A DNA stretch of 64,000 nt, taken from contig NZ_QUOQ01000007.1 in NCBI RefSeq assembly GCF_003704105.1, positions 1 through 64,000 on the forward strand, in the 5' to 3' direction. Below the pieces are notes generated by a model that saw only the letters and a program-made list of their open reading frames with translations, was not told where the DNA came from and made no database searches. Positions within the stretch are counted from its first letter, which is position 1; every line of letters starts with the position of its first letter. Source of the DNA: Brevundimonas lutea. GTDB taxonomy: Bacteria > Pseudomonadota > Alphaproteobacteria > Caulobacterales > Caulobacteraceae. The position numbers and the translations under genes are program-made. This document shows, one piece after another, positions 38,111 through 47,101 of this stretch.

Positions 38111-38181
38111 CACATCCGGGCGAGACCGCTTGCGCACGATCGCCAAACCATGTCCTGTCACCCTTCGCAGCGGGACGAGAC

Positions 38182-38361
38182 ATGGGACAGCGTGATCAGG
38201 ACGACGTTCGCGAAACCGACGAGTTGCGTCGGGCGGTCGGCCTGATCGGCGTCGCCGCCCTGTTCGCGGTGATCACCGGGGTCGCCGTCGTCGGCCTCGG
38301 TTCGCGCGCGCTGGAGGCCGCGACGCCAGACCGCCCCGTGATCCTGGTGGCGAACCGCTAG
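38182..38361 (+). CDS. Small single-TM protein, 59 aa
   Basis: An ATG at 38182, with GGGACGAGA upstream, opens a 59-codon frame with the GC-rich third positions expected of local genes. It reads MGQRDQDDVRETDELRRAVG, then a helix LIGVAALFAVITGVAVVGLG (about 21-40), then a short tail ending VANR. Its TAG overlaps the M16 protease stop tail to tail. The function is unknown. Confidence 0.55.
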   Translation: MGQRDQDDVRETDELRRAVGLIGVAALFAVITGVAVVGLGSRALEAATPDRPVILVANR

Positions 38362-41156
38362 AGACTGCCCGCCGCCCTCTCCTCGACCGGCAGACCCAGG
38401 GCCTCCAGCTGCGGACGCACGACCGAGGCGTCGCCGACCACCACCCAGACGAACTCGCCCTGGCCCAGAAGACGCCGCGCCTCGGCGTCCAGCTGTTGCG
38501 GCGTCAACTCGGCGTAGCGCGGGCCCAGCGTCTCCCAGTAATCGTCCGGCCGGTCGAAGAGGGCGTTGGAGCGTAGCGCGTTCAACACCGCCGCCGAGCT
38601 CTCGAACTGACCCGGAATCTGGCGAATATTGGCGTTGACGATGCGTTCGCGTTCCGCCGCCGTGACGCCCCGGTCGCTCAGGAAGCCGGCGTACTGGTCC
38701 ATCAGCACCTGGATCGATTCGCCCGTACGATCGGCCTGGACCGGCGCCTGGATCTGGTAATGCACCTGATGCTCCAGGTTCTGTGCCGCTCCGCCCAGAC
38801 CGTAGGACCAGCCCCGCGTCTCGCGGATGTCCTGATTGATGCGGGACAGGAAGCCCGAGCCGATCGCCTCATTGGCGGCGTTGAACACCACCCGATCCTC
38901 GGCGCCCGTGACCGGCAGCACCAGCCCCCCCAGGATCAACGATTGCGGCGACTGCGGCCGGTCGATCAGCACCACGCGCGGCGCGGTCTCGGGGATGGCG
39001 GCGTCGAAAGCCTTGGTCCCCTTGGACGCGTTCGGGGTCGCCCAGGCGCCGAAACGGGCGTTCAGCAGCGGGACCAATTCGGCCAGCGGCCGGTCAGAAA
39101 CCACGAACAGCTGGGCATTGTCGGGACGGATCCATGCCTGGTGGAAGGCCGTCAGGTCGTCTCGATCCAGCGCCGAAACCGCCTCGGTCCGTCCCAGTCC
39201 CAGGCCCAGCCGGCCGTAGGGATGCTGGTCCCCAAACAGCACCGCCGGCAGGGCCCGGCCGCCCAGGCCATTGGGCGACGCGAGCTCCTGGGCGATCAGC
39301 GCAAGCTGCTGATTGCGGCGGCGCGTCAGATCAGCCTCGCGGAAGGCCGGATCGCGGACCACATCCAGCATCAGGTCCAGCGCCGGCTCCAGATTGGCGC
39401 TGACGGTGGTCAGGCCCACGACCGTGCGGTCGGTGGTGGCGAAGGCGTTGATCGAGGCCCCCAGCCGCTCTTCCTGCTCGGCGATCTGGACGGCGGTCAG
39501 CTCGTCCGTGCCCTCGGTCAGCAGGTCCAGCATCAGCCGCTGGCTTCCCGGAGCGTCGGCCGGATCGGCGGCCGTGCCCGCGTCGAACTCCAGCGCCAGC
39601 CGGGTGGTCGGCACGGTTGTCGAGCGGGCGTAGATCACCTCCAGGCCGTTGGCCAGGCGCGCGCGCTCGACGTCGGGGAAGTCCAGTGGCTTCATCTCGC
39701 CGACGGCCGGGATGGGCTCGCGGGGCGTGACCGGCAAGGCCTCCGCTTCGGCCGGCGGCGGGCGGGTGGCGGCCGCTTCCTGATAGGGCTCGCGCTCACC
39801 CGGATCGATGCGCACGGCCACAACCGGCCGCGTCAGCCAGGTCTGCATGGCCGCCTGGACCGAGGCCGGGGTGACCCCGCCCAGATTCTGAAGATGGGTG
39901 CGATAGAAGCCCGGATCGTCCGAATAGAGCTCGCCTTCCGCCAGAACCACCGACTTGCCTTCGAACCCACCGACGGGCTCCAGCGCCTGGATGGTCTGGG
40001 AGATGTCGGTCGTCACGGTCCGGGCGATCTCGTCCTCGCTGGGCCCGGAGGCGACATAGTCGGCGATCAGCTGGTCCAGCCGCCGCGACACGGCGTCGGC
40101 GTCCTCGCCCGGCTTGACGTCGATCGAGACGCTGAACAGGCCCAGGCGGTGGAACGGCTGATAGCTGGCCGAGACGCTGGTGGCCGTCTGGTCGCCGCGT
40201 ACAAGTTCATTGTCCAGCCGCGAACTGGCCAGGCCGCCCAGCACCGAGGCGCCCACCTGCAGCGCGGCGGAGGCGTCGTCGCGCAGGCCGGGGACCGCCC
40301 AGGTGCGGGTCAGGCGCGTGTTCGGCACCCGGTCGTGCATCACCCGGTCGATGCGGACCGGCAGGGTCGGGATGTCGGCCTCGGCCGGCGTGTTCTGGGC
40401 GCCGCGCGGAATATGGCCGAACCAGCGCTCGACCTTCTGGCGCGCCGTGGCCGCGTCGATGTCTCCGGCCAGGACCAGCACGGCGTTGTTCGGCCCGTAG
40501 TTGTCCCGGTGCCACTGGCGCAGATCCTCCAGACTGGCCGCGTCCAGGTCGGCCATCGAGCCGATGGTCGAGTGGCGGTACGGATGGCCTTCGGGAAACA
40601 GCGCCTCGCTGATCTCGTAGAAGACCAGGCCGTAGGGCTGGTTGTCGCGCTGACGCTTCTCGTTCTGGACGACGCCGCGCTGATTATCGAGCCGCTCCTG
40701 ATTGAGTGCGCCCAGCAGGTGCCCCATCCGATCGCTCTCCATGTAGAGCGCCTGATCGAGGGCCGAGGTCGGCACGGTCTGGAAGAAGTTGGTGCGGTCG
40801 TACCAGGTGGTGCCGTTCCAGTCGGTGGCCCCCATGGCGCGCAGCGGCTCCATCAGGCCGCCCGGCAGGTTCTCGGTCGGATTGAACAGGCCGATGTGTT
40901 CGAACAGGTGAGCGAAGCCGGTGCGCCCCCGGGGCTCGTCCTTGGAGCCGACATTGTACCAGGCCTGGACCGCCACCACCGGCGCCTTACGGTCGGTGTG
41001 GACGACGACGCGCAGGCCGTTGTCCAGGGTGAACTCCTCGAACGGGATGTCGACGCTGCGGGCCAGTTCGGCCGGCGGAACCTGGGCGGCGACCGGCACG
41101 GCCCCCGCCGCCAGCACCAGCGCCACCAGCGCGACGACGGACCTGGAACGCGTCAT
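38358..41156 (-). CDS. M16-family zinc metalloprotease (two-domain, exported)
   Basis: The start at 41156 is chosen because GGAGGG precedes it and MTRSRSVVALVALVLAAGAVPVAAQ is a signal peptide; this gives 932 aa. The N-terminal M16 domain has the inverse zinc motif HLFEH (near 79-83) and the distal Glu region VVQNEKRQR. The second half is a catalytically inactive M16-like domain that forms the clam shell. Such proteins degrade small unfolded peptides in the periplasm. It is transcribed towards the 59-aa gene. Confidence 0.93.
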   Translation of the reverse strand: MTRSRSVVALVALVLAAGAVPVAAQVPPAELARSVDIPFEEFTLDNGLRVVVHTDRKAPVVAVQAWYNVGSKDEPRGRTGFAHLFEHIGLFNPTENLPGGLMEPLRAMGATDWNGTTWYDRTNFFQTVPTSALDQALYMESDRMGHLLGALNQERLDNQRGVVQNEKRQRDNQPYGLVFYEISEALFPEGHPYRHSTIGSMADLDAASLEDLRQWHRDNYGPNNAVLVLAGDIDAATARQKVERWFGHIPRGAQNTPAEADIPTLPVRIDRVMHDRVPNTRLTRTWAVPGLRDDASAALQVGASVLGGLASSRLDNELVRGDQTATSVSASYQPFHRLGLFSVSIDVKPGEDADAVSRRLDQLIADYVASGPSEDEIARTVTTDISQTIQALEPVGGFEGKSVVLAEGELYSDDPGFYRTHLQNLGGVTPASVQAAMQTWLTRPVVAVRIDPGEREPYQEAAATRPPPAEAEALPVTPREPIPAVGEMKPLDFPDVERARLANGLEVIYARSTTVPTTRLALEFDAGTAADPADAPGSQRLMLDLLTEGTDELTAVQIAEQEERLGASINAFATTDRTVVGLTTVSANLEPALDLMLDVVRDPAFREADLTRRRNQQLALIAQELASPNGLGGRALPAVLFGDQHPYGRLGLGLGRTEAVSALDRDDLTAFHQAWIRPDNAQLFVVSDRPLAELVPLLNARFGAWATPNASKGTKAFDAAIPETAPRVVLIDRPQSPQSLILGGLVLPVTGAEDRVVFNAANEAIGSGFLSRINQDIRETRGWSYGLGGAAQNLEHQVHYQIQAPVQADRTGESIQVLMDQYAGFLSDRGVTAAERERIVNANIRQIPGQFESSAAVLNALRSNALFDRPDDYWETLGPRYAELTPQQLDAEARRLLGQGEFVWVVVGDASVVRPQLEALGLPVEERAAGSL

Positions 41157-41427
41157 GACCGAACCCTCCCCAATAAACAGCGTTGCGGACGCTATCAGCG
41201 GCGCGGGCGCGGGCAAGTTACGCTTCGGTCACGAACCGCCGGTCGCCCGGAATCCATCGTCCGGATCAGGAGGAAATCTCGGCCAAGTCGTGGCCCCGTC
41301 ACGAAAAAACCGCTTTACATGACGGAGGCGTGACCCTATCTCCCCCGCTCCGGCGGACCCCGTGGTCTAACCGTTATGCGCTGCTAACGCCGGTCTGGGT
41401 TTAACAGTCAACAGGGGGTTACGTGAA

Positions 41428-42690
41428 TTGCGCACGTACCATCTTCCCCTGGACCTGGTCCGTGAGCGGCCTCCTGAACGTCCCGTCGCCCTGGTGCGAC
41501 CGCGTTCGGTTTCCGTAGCGGCGCGCTGGTTCCAGGACAATCTGAAGGCTGATGTCTTTTACGCGGTGAAGGCGAACCCTTCCGCCTGGGTCATCCAGAC
41601 CCTGGTGGACGCCGGCGTCACCGCCTTCGACGTGGCCTCCCTCGCCGAGATCGAACTGGTGCGTTCGGTCAGCGCCGACGCGCGCCTGGCCTTCATGCAT
41701 CCGGTCAAGAGCCGCCAGGCGATCACCCGGGCCTATTTCGAGCACGGCGTCCGCACCTTCTCACTCGACAGCCACGATGAGCTGCAGAAGATCCTCGACG
41801 CCACCGGCAACGCCCGCGATCTGAACCTGATCGTGCGCATGGCCGTGTCGGCCGACGGCGCGGCCTATACTCTGTCGGGCAAGTTCGGCGTCTCGCCGGA
41901 CGCGGCTCCGGCGCTGCTGCTCGCCGTCCGGCGCGCGGTTCAGGACGGGCTGATGGGCGTGTCGTTCCACGTCGGCAGCCAGTGCATGCGCCCGACCGCC
42001 TATCAGGCGGCGATGGCCCAGGTCGGCCGCTCGATTTCGCGCGCCGGCGTGATCGTCGACATCGTCGATGTCGGCGGCGGCTTCCCCTCGGTCTATCCGG
42101 GCATGGTCCCGCCGGACATGCAGGAGTACGCCGACGCCATCCATCGCGGCTTCAACGAAATGCCGGTGTCGGAAACCACCGAGCTGTGGTGCGAGCCCGG
42201 TCGCGCCCTGGTAGCCGAGAGCTCGTCGATCCTGTGCCGCGTCGATCTGCGCAAGGGCGACGCCCTGTATCTGAACGACGGCAGCTATGGCTCGCTGTTC
42301 GACGCGACACACTCGCGCTGGCCCTTCCCGGTCAAGCTGGTGCGCGACGGCGAGGCGGCGGACGATCTGCGCCCGTTCCAGTTCTATGGCCCGACCTGCG
42401 ATTCCATCGACCACATGCCCGGCCCCTTCTATCTGCCGGCCGATATCCGTGAGGGCGACTTCATCGAAATCGGCATGCTGGGCGCCTATGGCGTGGCCAT
42501 GACCACCGGTTTCAACGGCTATGGCGAGCACGACATCGCCGTGATGGAAGACGCCCCGATGGCCTCGCTCTATGGCCTCGCGCCCCGCTCCATCCCGACC
42601 GTGCGCACCACGGCCGAGGAGCAGGCGCGGAAAGTGGTTCGCCTCTCTCGTCCCAAGGGCAAGGCCGGGCAGCGGCGGCGCAAGCGTTGA
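41428..42690 (+). CDS. Type III PLP-dependent decarboxylase (ornithine decarboxylase type)
   Basis: The 420-aa enzyme starts at TTG, with AGGGGGTTA eight bases before it. It is an alanine-racemase-fold decarboxylase: the PLP Lys is K48 in FYAVKANP, SFHVGSQ (about 184) and DVGGGFPS (about 213-220) bind the phosphate, EPGRALVAES follows, and the GPTCDSID motif near 315 carries the active Cys as in ornithine decarboxylases. A C-terminal basic tail (SRPKGKAGQRRRKR) is unusual. It most likely makes putrescine. A DHS-like enzyme follows, so it probably feeds a polyamine route. Confidence 0.88.
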   Translation: MRTYHLPLDLVRERPPERPVALVRPRSVSVAARWFQDNLKADVFYAVKANPSAWVIQTLVDAGVTAFDVASLAEIELVRSVSADARLAFMHPVKSRQAITRAYFEHGVRTFSLDSHDELQKILDATGNARDLNLIVRMAVSADGAAYTLSGKFGVSPDAAPALLLAVRRAVQDGLMGVSFHVGSQCMRPTAYQAAMAQVGRSISRAGVIVDIVDVGGGFPSVYPGMVPPDMQEYADAIHRGFNEMPVSETTELWCEPGRALVAESSSILCRVDLRKGDALYLNDGSYGSLFDATHSRWPFPVKLVRDGEAADDLRPFQFYGPTCDSIDHMPGPFYLPADIREGDFIEIGMLGAYGVAMTTGFNGYGEHDIAVMEDAPMASLYGLAPRSIPTVRTTAEEQARKVVRLSRPKGKAGQRRRKR

Positions 42691-42695
42691 TCCGT

Positions 42696-42770
42696 CGCCA
42701 ACCCTTCGCGGGGTTGGCGCATTATAGTTGGCAGCGGCCCGTCGCTCCGTCCGGGCCGCTGCACTTCATT
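42696..42770 (+). terminator. Tandem hairpins between ODC and DHS-like genes
   Basis: Two hairpins occur in series: CGCCAACCC/GGGTTGGCG at 42696-42719 and GCAGCGGCCCG/CGGGCCGCTGC at 42731-42762. The second is followed by ACTTCATTT. They may terminate the first gene or form an attenuator; T-runs are weak. Confidence 0.6.
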
Positions 42771-42807
42771 TGACGACGGGCGCTCACCTGTAAGGGAAAC
42801 CAAACCG

Positions 42808-43863
42808 ATGAACGCACCCGTCCAGACGAACCAAAAGGCCGAGCTGCTCCAGAACACCGTCGAACACGTCGACATCACCTCGTTCGACGCCCGCCCGATC
42901 ATCGACAGCATGCGCAAGATGTCGTTTTCGAGCCGCGACACCGCCCGCGCCGCCGACATCTTCAACATGGCGCTGGAGGACGAGAGCTGCTCGCCCTGGC
43001 TGATCCTGGCCGGATCGACCTCGGCCGGCGGCTGCATGCACGTGTACCGCGACATGGTGAAGTTCGGCATGATCGACGCCGTGGTCGCCACCGGCGCCTC
43101 GATCGTCGACATGGATTTCTTCGAGGCGCTCGGCTTCAAACACTATCAGGCGGCCGGTCCGGTCGACGACAACGTGCTGCGCGAGAACTACATCGACCGC
43201 ATCTACGACACCTATATCGACGAGGAAGAGCTCCAGGCCTGCGACCACACCATCCTGGAGATCGCCAACCGTCTGGAGCCGCGCGGCTATTCCAGCCGCG
43301 AGTTCATCTGGGAGATGGGCAAGTGGCTGTCGGAGGGGAACGCCAAGAAGGAAGGCAGCCTGATCCAGACCGCCTATGAGATGGGCGTGCCGATCTTCTG
43401 CCCGGCCTTCGTCGACAGCTCGGCCGGCTTCGGGCTGGTCAAGCATCAGAAGGAGCGGGCCGCTGCCGGCCAGCCCTATATGATGCTGGACGCCATCGCC
43501 GACTTCCGCGAACTGACCGACATCAAGATCGCGGCCGGCACCACCGGCCTGTTCATGGTCGGCGGCGGGGTGCCGAAGAACTTCGCCCAGGACACCGTCG
43601 TCTGCGCCGAAATCCTCGGCGTCGAGGCCGACATGCACAAGTATGCGGTCCAGATCACCGTCGCCGACGTGCGCGACGGCGCCTGCTCGTCCTCGACGCT
43701 CAAGGAGGCGGCGTCATGGGGCAAGGTCGACACCACCTTCGAACAGATGGTCTTCGCCGAGGCGACCACCGTCGTGCCGCTGATCGGCTCGGACGCCTAT
43801 CATCGCGGCGCGTGGAAAGGCCGCGCCCCGCGCCGCTGGCAGAAGCTGTTCGAACAGGCCTGA
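42808..43863 (+). CDS. Deoxyhypusine-synthase-family enzyme (homospermidine-synthase type)
   Basis: The 351-aa protein is a DHS fold enzyme: GSTSAGGCMHVYRDMV near 70-85, NVLRENYIDRIYDTYI near 126-141, and the catalytic-type Lys in GGGVPKNF (K257), followed by DGACSSSTLKEAASWGKV. In eukaryotes DHS transfers aminobutyl from spermidine to eIF5A; bacteria lack eIF5A, and bacterial relatives act as homospermidine or guanidino-polyamine synthases. Its location after an ornithine decarboxylase supports a putrescine-using route. The exact acceptor is unknown. Confidence 0.9.
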   Translation: MNAPVQTNQKAELLQNTVEHVDITSFDARPIIDSMRKMSFSSRDTARAADIFNMALEDESCSPWLILAGSTSAGGCMHVYRDMVKFGMIDAVVATGASIVDMDFFEALGFKHYQAAGPVDDNVLRENYIDRIYDTYIDEEELQACDHTILEIANRLEPRGYSSREFIWEMGKWLSEGNAKKEGSLIQTAYEMGVPIFCPAFVDSSAGFGLVKHQKERAAAGQPYMMLDAIADFRELTDIKIAAGTTGLFMVGGGVPKNFAQDTVVCAEILGVEADMHKYAVQITVADVRDGACSSSTLKEAASWGKVDTTFEQMVFAEATTVVPLIGSDAYHRGAWKGRAPRRWQKLFEQA

Positions 43864-43878
43864 CGGCCCGGGCCCGGG

Positions 43879-43901
43879 CCCGGGTCAGTCCCTGACCCGG
43901 G
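43879..43901. terminator. Bidirectional hairpin between convergent genes
   Basis: A 10-bp perfect stem CCCGGGTCAG/CTGACCCGGG with a 3-base loop lies after the DHS-like stop. It overlaps the last codons of the lipoprotein gene at 43885. Preceding CCCGGG repeats add alternative pairings. Confidence 0.65.
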
Positions 43902-44112
43902 TCCAGCCCTTGTCGTCCATGCAGCGGACGAAGGCGGTCGAGCCCTCTCCGCCGCCGGTGCGGGCGCGGCAGTCATCGCGCGCGCCGTCGAAAGGCTGGG
44001 CGCCCTCGCCGGTCCAGCTGTAGCCGTCATTGGCGTCGATGACGGTGACGCAGGCTGACAGGCCGAGCATCGCGATGGCGGACAGGGCGGCGAGCGGGAT
44101 CGAGCGTTTCAT
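43885..44112 (-). CDS. Small lipoprotein
   Basis: The 75-aa protein has a signal with lipobox LSAC (Cys near 21). The mature part has two Cys (DDCRARTGG and FVRCMDDKGW), probably a disulfide, and ends WTRVRD. This form resembles small outer-membrane-associated lipoproteins of alphaproteobacteria. The function is unknown. Confidence 0.72.
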   Translation of the reverse strand: MKRSIPLAALSAIAMLGLSACVTVIDANDGYSWTGEGAQPFDGARDDCRARTGGGEGSTAFVRCMDDKGWTRVRD

Positions 44113-44222
44113 AAGGCGGATGTCTCCATGGGCGTAAGAGCCCGAGCTTTGCCGCAGCCTCCGCTCTGACGGCAGTTAAATCTCGGTCAGGTCGATGACT
44201 TCGCGGTAAGCTTCGCCGTCGC

Positions 44223-44247
44223 GGAACCGGCGGGTTCCTGATCCGCT
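44223..44247 (+). promoter_or_regulatory. Weak EcfG-type promoter candidate
   Basis: GGAAC-N16-CGCT differs from the EcfG consensus at one position of the -10 element. It is 27 bp before the ATG at 44274, the same spacing range as the two perfect sites. Confidence 0.35.
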
Positions 44248-44273
44248 TCTCTGACGTCGAGAAGGAGCCCGCC

Positions 44274-44618
44274 ATGTCCGATCAGGAAAAGCCCGAAACC
44301 ACAGAGGCCAGGGAAGCCGAAGCCGCCGGGGAGAAGCCGGATCTCGGGCACAAGCCCGACGCCCTGACCGAGGCCCTGACCGGCACCAACGTCGGATCGG
44401 ACACGCGAGCCGGATCGCTGCGCGGCGGCTCCGCGTCGGGCTCGGATGTCGATCCCGATCAGGAGGCGATCGACGAGAGCCTCGCCACCGAGGGCATGGC
44501 CTCGGCTGGCGGAGAGACGCGCGATGAAGGCGGCGCCAATGGCGAATCCAGCGTCAACAACGTCGGACGGCGCGCCAAAGACGGCGGCTCGACCAGCGCC
44601 GACGCCGCCAGCGGCTGA
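44274..44618 (+). CDS. Hydrophilic, disordered hypothetical protein
   Basis: The 114-aa protein begins MSDQEKPETTEAREAEAAGEKPD and is rich in Glu, Gly, Ser, Ala and Asp, with no hydrophobic core. AAGGAG precedes the ATG. Such sequences are common in stress-response proteins; an EcfG-like sequence lies upstream. No family is recognised. Confidence 0.62.
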   Translation: MSDQEKPETTEAREAEAAGEKPDLGHKPDALTEALTGTNVGSDTRAGSLRGGSASGSDVDPDQEAIDESLATEGMASAGGETRDEGGANGESSVNNVGRRAKDGGSTSADAASG

Positions 44619-44696
44619 GCCCGCCTTGCGGCCGAGCGCCGGCTCGTCCACGGTGACGTCAAGACGTTTGGGCCCGCTGGGCCTTTGAGGAACGCG

Positions 44697-45188
44697 ATGG
44701 GGATGAAAGCTTGGATGGCCGGCCTGGCCGTGGCCATGGTCCTCGCGGCCTGCGGGCAGGCCGAGCCCGAAGAGGCCGCCGCAGCTGAGGCGGAAGCGCC
44801 GGCCGACGACGCGAGCTCTCCCGGTGACGGCGAGACGGAGGCGGCGGTCGAAACGCCTGGCGCACCGGCCCAGGCCGCCGCTGAGGACGCGCCCGCCTTT
44901 GCCCTCATCTATCCCGGCGGCCAGATCGCGCCGCCCGTCGAGGGCGATGCGCCCACGACCGACCAGGTCGCCTATATGACCGACGCCAGCCCCGATCAGG
45001 TGCTCGATTTCTATCAGAGCGAAGCCGAAAAGGCCGGGCTCAGCCCAGTCATGGCCTTGCGTCAGGGCGAAAGGGGCGGCTTCGGCGCCCTGTCGGCCAC
45101 CACCGGCGAGAGCCTGGATGTCTGGGCCGAGCAGGTCGATGGGCAGACGCGGGTCACCCTGTCGTGGGAAACCGGCCGCGAGGGCTGA
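44697..45188 (+). CDS. Lipoprotein of unknown function
   Basis: The start at 44697 follows GAGGAA; 44703 is an alternative. The 163-aa product has a lipobox ending LAAC (near 20), an acidic Ala/Glu-rich linker to about residue 65, then a folded part with YMTDASPDQVLDFYQSEAEKAGL...DVWAEQVDGQTRVTLSW. This layout resembles small alpha/beta lipoproteins anchored by a flexible linker. The function is unknown. Confidence 0.72.
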   Translation: MGMKAWMAGLAVAMVLAACGQAEPEEAAAAEAEAPADDASSPGDGETEAAVETPGAPAQAAAEDAPAFALIYPGGQIAPPVEGDAPTTDQVAYMTDASPDQVLDFYQSEAEKAGLSPVMALRQGERGGFGALSATTGESLDVWAEQVDGQTRVTLSWETGREG

Positions 45189-45282
45189 GGCCGTCCCGCC
45201 CTGATGCGAAGCGTCGCATTGATCGCCCCATCAACGCTCGCTTGAATGGCGCCGCTTTCATCCTGACGCCGCCGGAGATCTC

Positions 45283-46890
45283 ATGACCCGTTCCGCCCTC
45301 ATGGCCTGCGCCGCCGCCCTGTGCCTGCTCGCCCCCGGTGAGGTGTACGCCCAGAACCGGGTGTCCATCGATCTGCCGGACAATGCGGCGCGCGCGGCGG
45401 CTCCGGCGGCTCGCGCGGTCAACTTCGCGGCCGAGGCCGGAGCGCCGGGCGGAACCCTGATCCTGCCGATGCGGCCGGGCGATACGGCAGCGGGACGCGC
45501 ACCGATGCTGTCGGAGGCCGAGCGCCGCATGGTCGACGCCGCCCTGACCTCGGCCGCGTTCGAAGGCCAGGCCCGCCGGACCGAAACCCTGCGCGGGATC
45601 GGCGAGTGGGATCGGATCATCGTCGTCGGCGTGGGGGACGCCTCGGACCTGGCGGCCGTTCAACTGTCGGGCGCCGTGGTCGGTCGCCTGCTGGTGTCGG
45701 ACATGGCCCCGGCCACCCTGTCGGTGCAGGGCCTGCCGGCCAGTGTGGCGGCCGAACTCACCACGGGTTTCGGCATCGGCCACTATCGCTCGGACCTCTA
45801 CAGCACCACGCGCGAGGCCGGGGTTCCGGGGGGCTTGAGCGTCGTCGGCGACGCGGCGGCGGGCGCCGAGCCGCTCTATCGCGGACGCGGCCAGCCCCTT
45901 GTCGAGGCCATGACCTGGACCCGCGACATCGCCAACGAGCCGGCCAATAGCGTCTATCCCCAGACTTTCGTGGAGCGCGCCCAGGCCGCCTTCCGGGGCG
46001 TCGACAACGTCTCGATCGAGGTGCTGGACGAGGCCGCCATGCAGCGGCTGGGCATGGGGGCGATCCTGGGCGTCGGGCGCGGCTCGCACCGTCCGCCCCG
46101 GATGCTGATCGTCCGCTATCAGGGCGCCGGCGGCCAGCCGGTCGTCCTGGCGGGCAAGGGCATCACCTTCGACACCGGCGGCATCTCGCTGAAGCCCGGC
46201 GCGGGCATGGGCAATATGAAGATGGACATGTCGGGGGCCGCCGGGGTGGTCGGCGCGACACTGGCCCTCGCCAAATCCCAGGCGCCGGTGAATGTCGTGG
46301 CTATCGCCGCCCTGGCCGAGAACATGCCGGACGGCCAGGCCATCCGCCCCGCCGACGTGCTGACCGCCATGGACGGCACCACCATCGAGATCATCTCGAC
46401 CGATGCCGAAGGTCGGCTGGTGCTGGCCGACGCCATCGCCTGGGCGGAGGCCAATCTCGATCCCGCCGTGATCGTCGATATGGCCACCCTGACGGGTTCG
46501 GTCGGCGGAGCCCTGGGCGGGGAATACGCCGGCTTGTTCAGCCGTCACGACGCCCTGGCGGATCAGCTGATCGCCGCCGGACGGGCGACCGGCGAGGGCG
46601 TGTGGCGGCTTCCGCTGCATCCCAGCTACGCCGCCGACATGGCGTCCAGCATCGCCGATCTGCAGAACACCGGCGGCTCCGGCGCGGGGGCCGGGACGGG
46701 CGCCCACTTCATCGGCCACTTCGTCGAGGAGGACACCCCCTGGGCCCACATCGACATGGCCAACATGGCCTATGGCGGAGCCAATGACTGGAAGCCGGAC
46801 GGCTCGTTCGGCTACGGCGTGCGTCTGCTGGAGCGTTTCGTCCGCGACTATCAACCGGTTCCGGCCGGGCGCGCCGAGGGCGGCCGCTAG
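45283..46890 (+). CDS. M17-family leucyl aminopeptidase with signal peptide
   Basis: The 535-aa protein has MTRSALMACAAALCLLAPGEVYAQN, a clear signal peptide, which is unusual because M17 enzymes are normally cytoplasmic. The catalytic domain is complete: GKGITFDTGGISLKP near 290-305, MDMSGAAGVVG, and STDAEGRLVLAD near 371-382, carrying the metal ligands and catalytic Arg. It should release N-terminal residues from peptides in the periplasm. It stands alone. Confidence 0.92.
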   Translation: MTRSALMACAAALCLLAPGEVYAQNRVSIDLPDNAARAAAPAARAVNFAAEAGAPGGTLILPMRPGDTAAGRAPMLSEAERRMVDAALTSAAFEGQARRTETLRGIGEWDRIIVVGVGDASDLAAVQLSGAVVGRLLVSDMAPATLSVQGLPASVAAELTTGFGIGHYRSDLYSTTREAGVPGGLSVVGDAAAGAEPLYRGRGQPLVEAMTWTRDIANEPANSVYPQTFVERAQAAFRGVDNVSIEVLDEAAMQRLGMGAILGVGRGSHRPPRMLIVRYQGAGGQPVVLAGKGITFDTGGISLKPGAGMGNMKMDMSGAAGVVGATLALAKSQAPVNVVAIAALAENMPDGQAIRPADVLTAMDGTTIEIISTDAEGRLVLADAIAWAEANLDPAVIVDMATLTGSVGGALGGEYAGLFSRHDALADQLIAAGRATGEGVWRLPLHPSYAADMASSIADLQNTGGSGAGAGTGAHFIGHFVEEDTPWAHIDMANMAYGGANDWKPDGSFGYGVRLLERFVRDYQPVPAGRAEGGR

Positions 46891-46897
46891 GTCGGGG

Positions 46898-47101
46898 TCA
46901 GAACCAGCGCTCCGAGACGCCCTCGTCGTTCCAGTCGCCGCCGGTATCGAGCACCGAGTCGAGCTGGATCAGGCGGTGCAGCAGCACCCCGACGGCCACC
47001 CCCATCAGGCCGACCGCCAGCAGGGTCGCGCCCGAGCCGACGCCGATCTTTCCGGCGCGGGTCAGGTGACGCTCGTCATCGAGAAAGCGGATCCGGTCCA
47101 T
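46898..47101 (-). CDS. Small single-TM protein downstream of def
   Basis: The 67-aa protein has an N-terminal cytoplasmic part ([20 protein letters not shown]), one helix VGSGATLLAVGLMGVAVGVLL (about 20-40) and an acidic end. Its ATG overlaps the def stop by one base, so it is in the def operon. The role is unknown. Confidence 0.6.
   Translation of the reverse strand: MDRIRFLDDERHLTRAGKIGVGSGATLLAVGLMGVAVGVLLHRLIQLDSVLDTGGDWNDEGVSERWF

Noticed and set aside
45219-45235. FixK/FNR-type box TTGAT...ATCAA before the aminopeptidase
   Set aside because: The spacer is six bases rather than the required four, so it does not fit the TTGAT-N4-ATCAA consensus.
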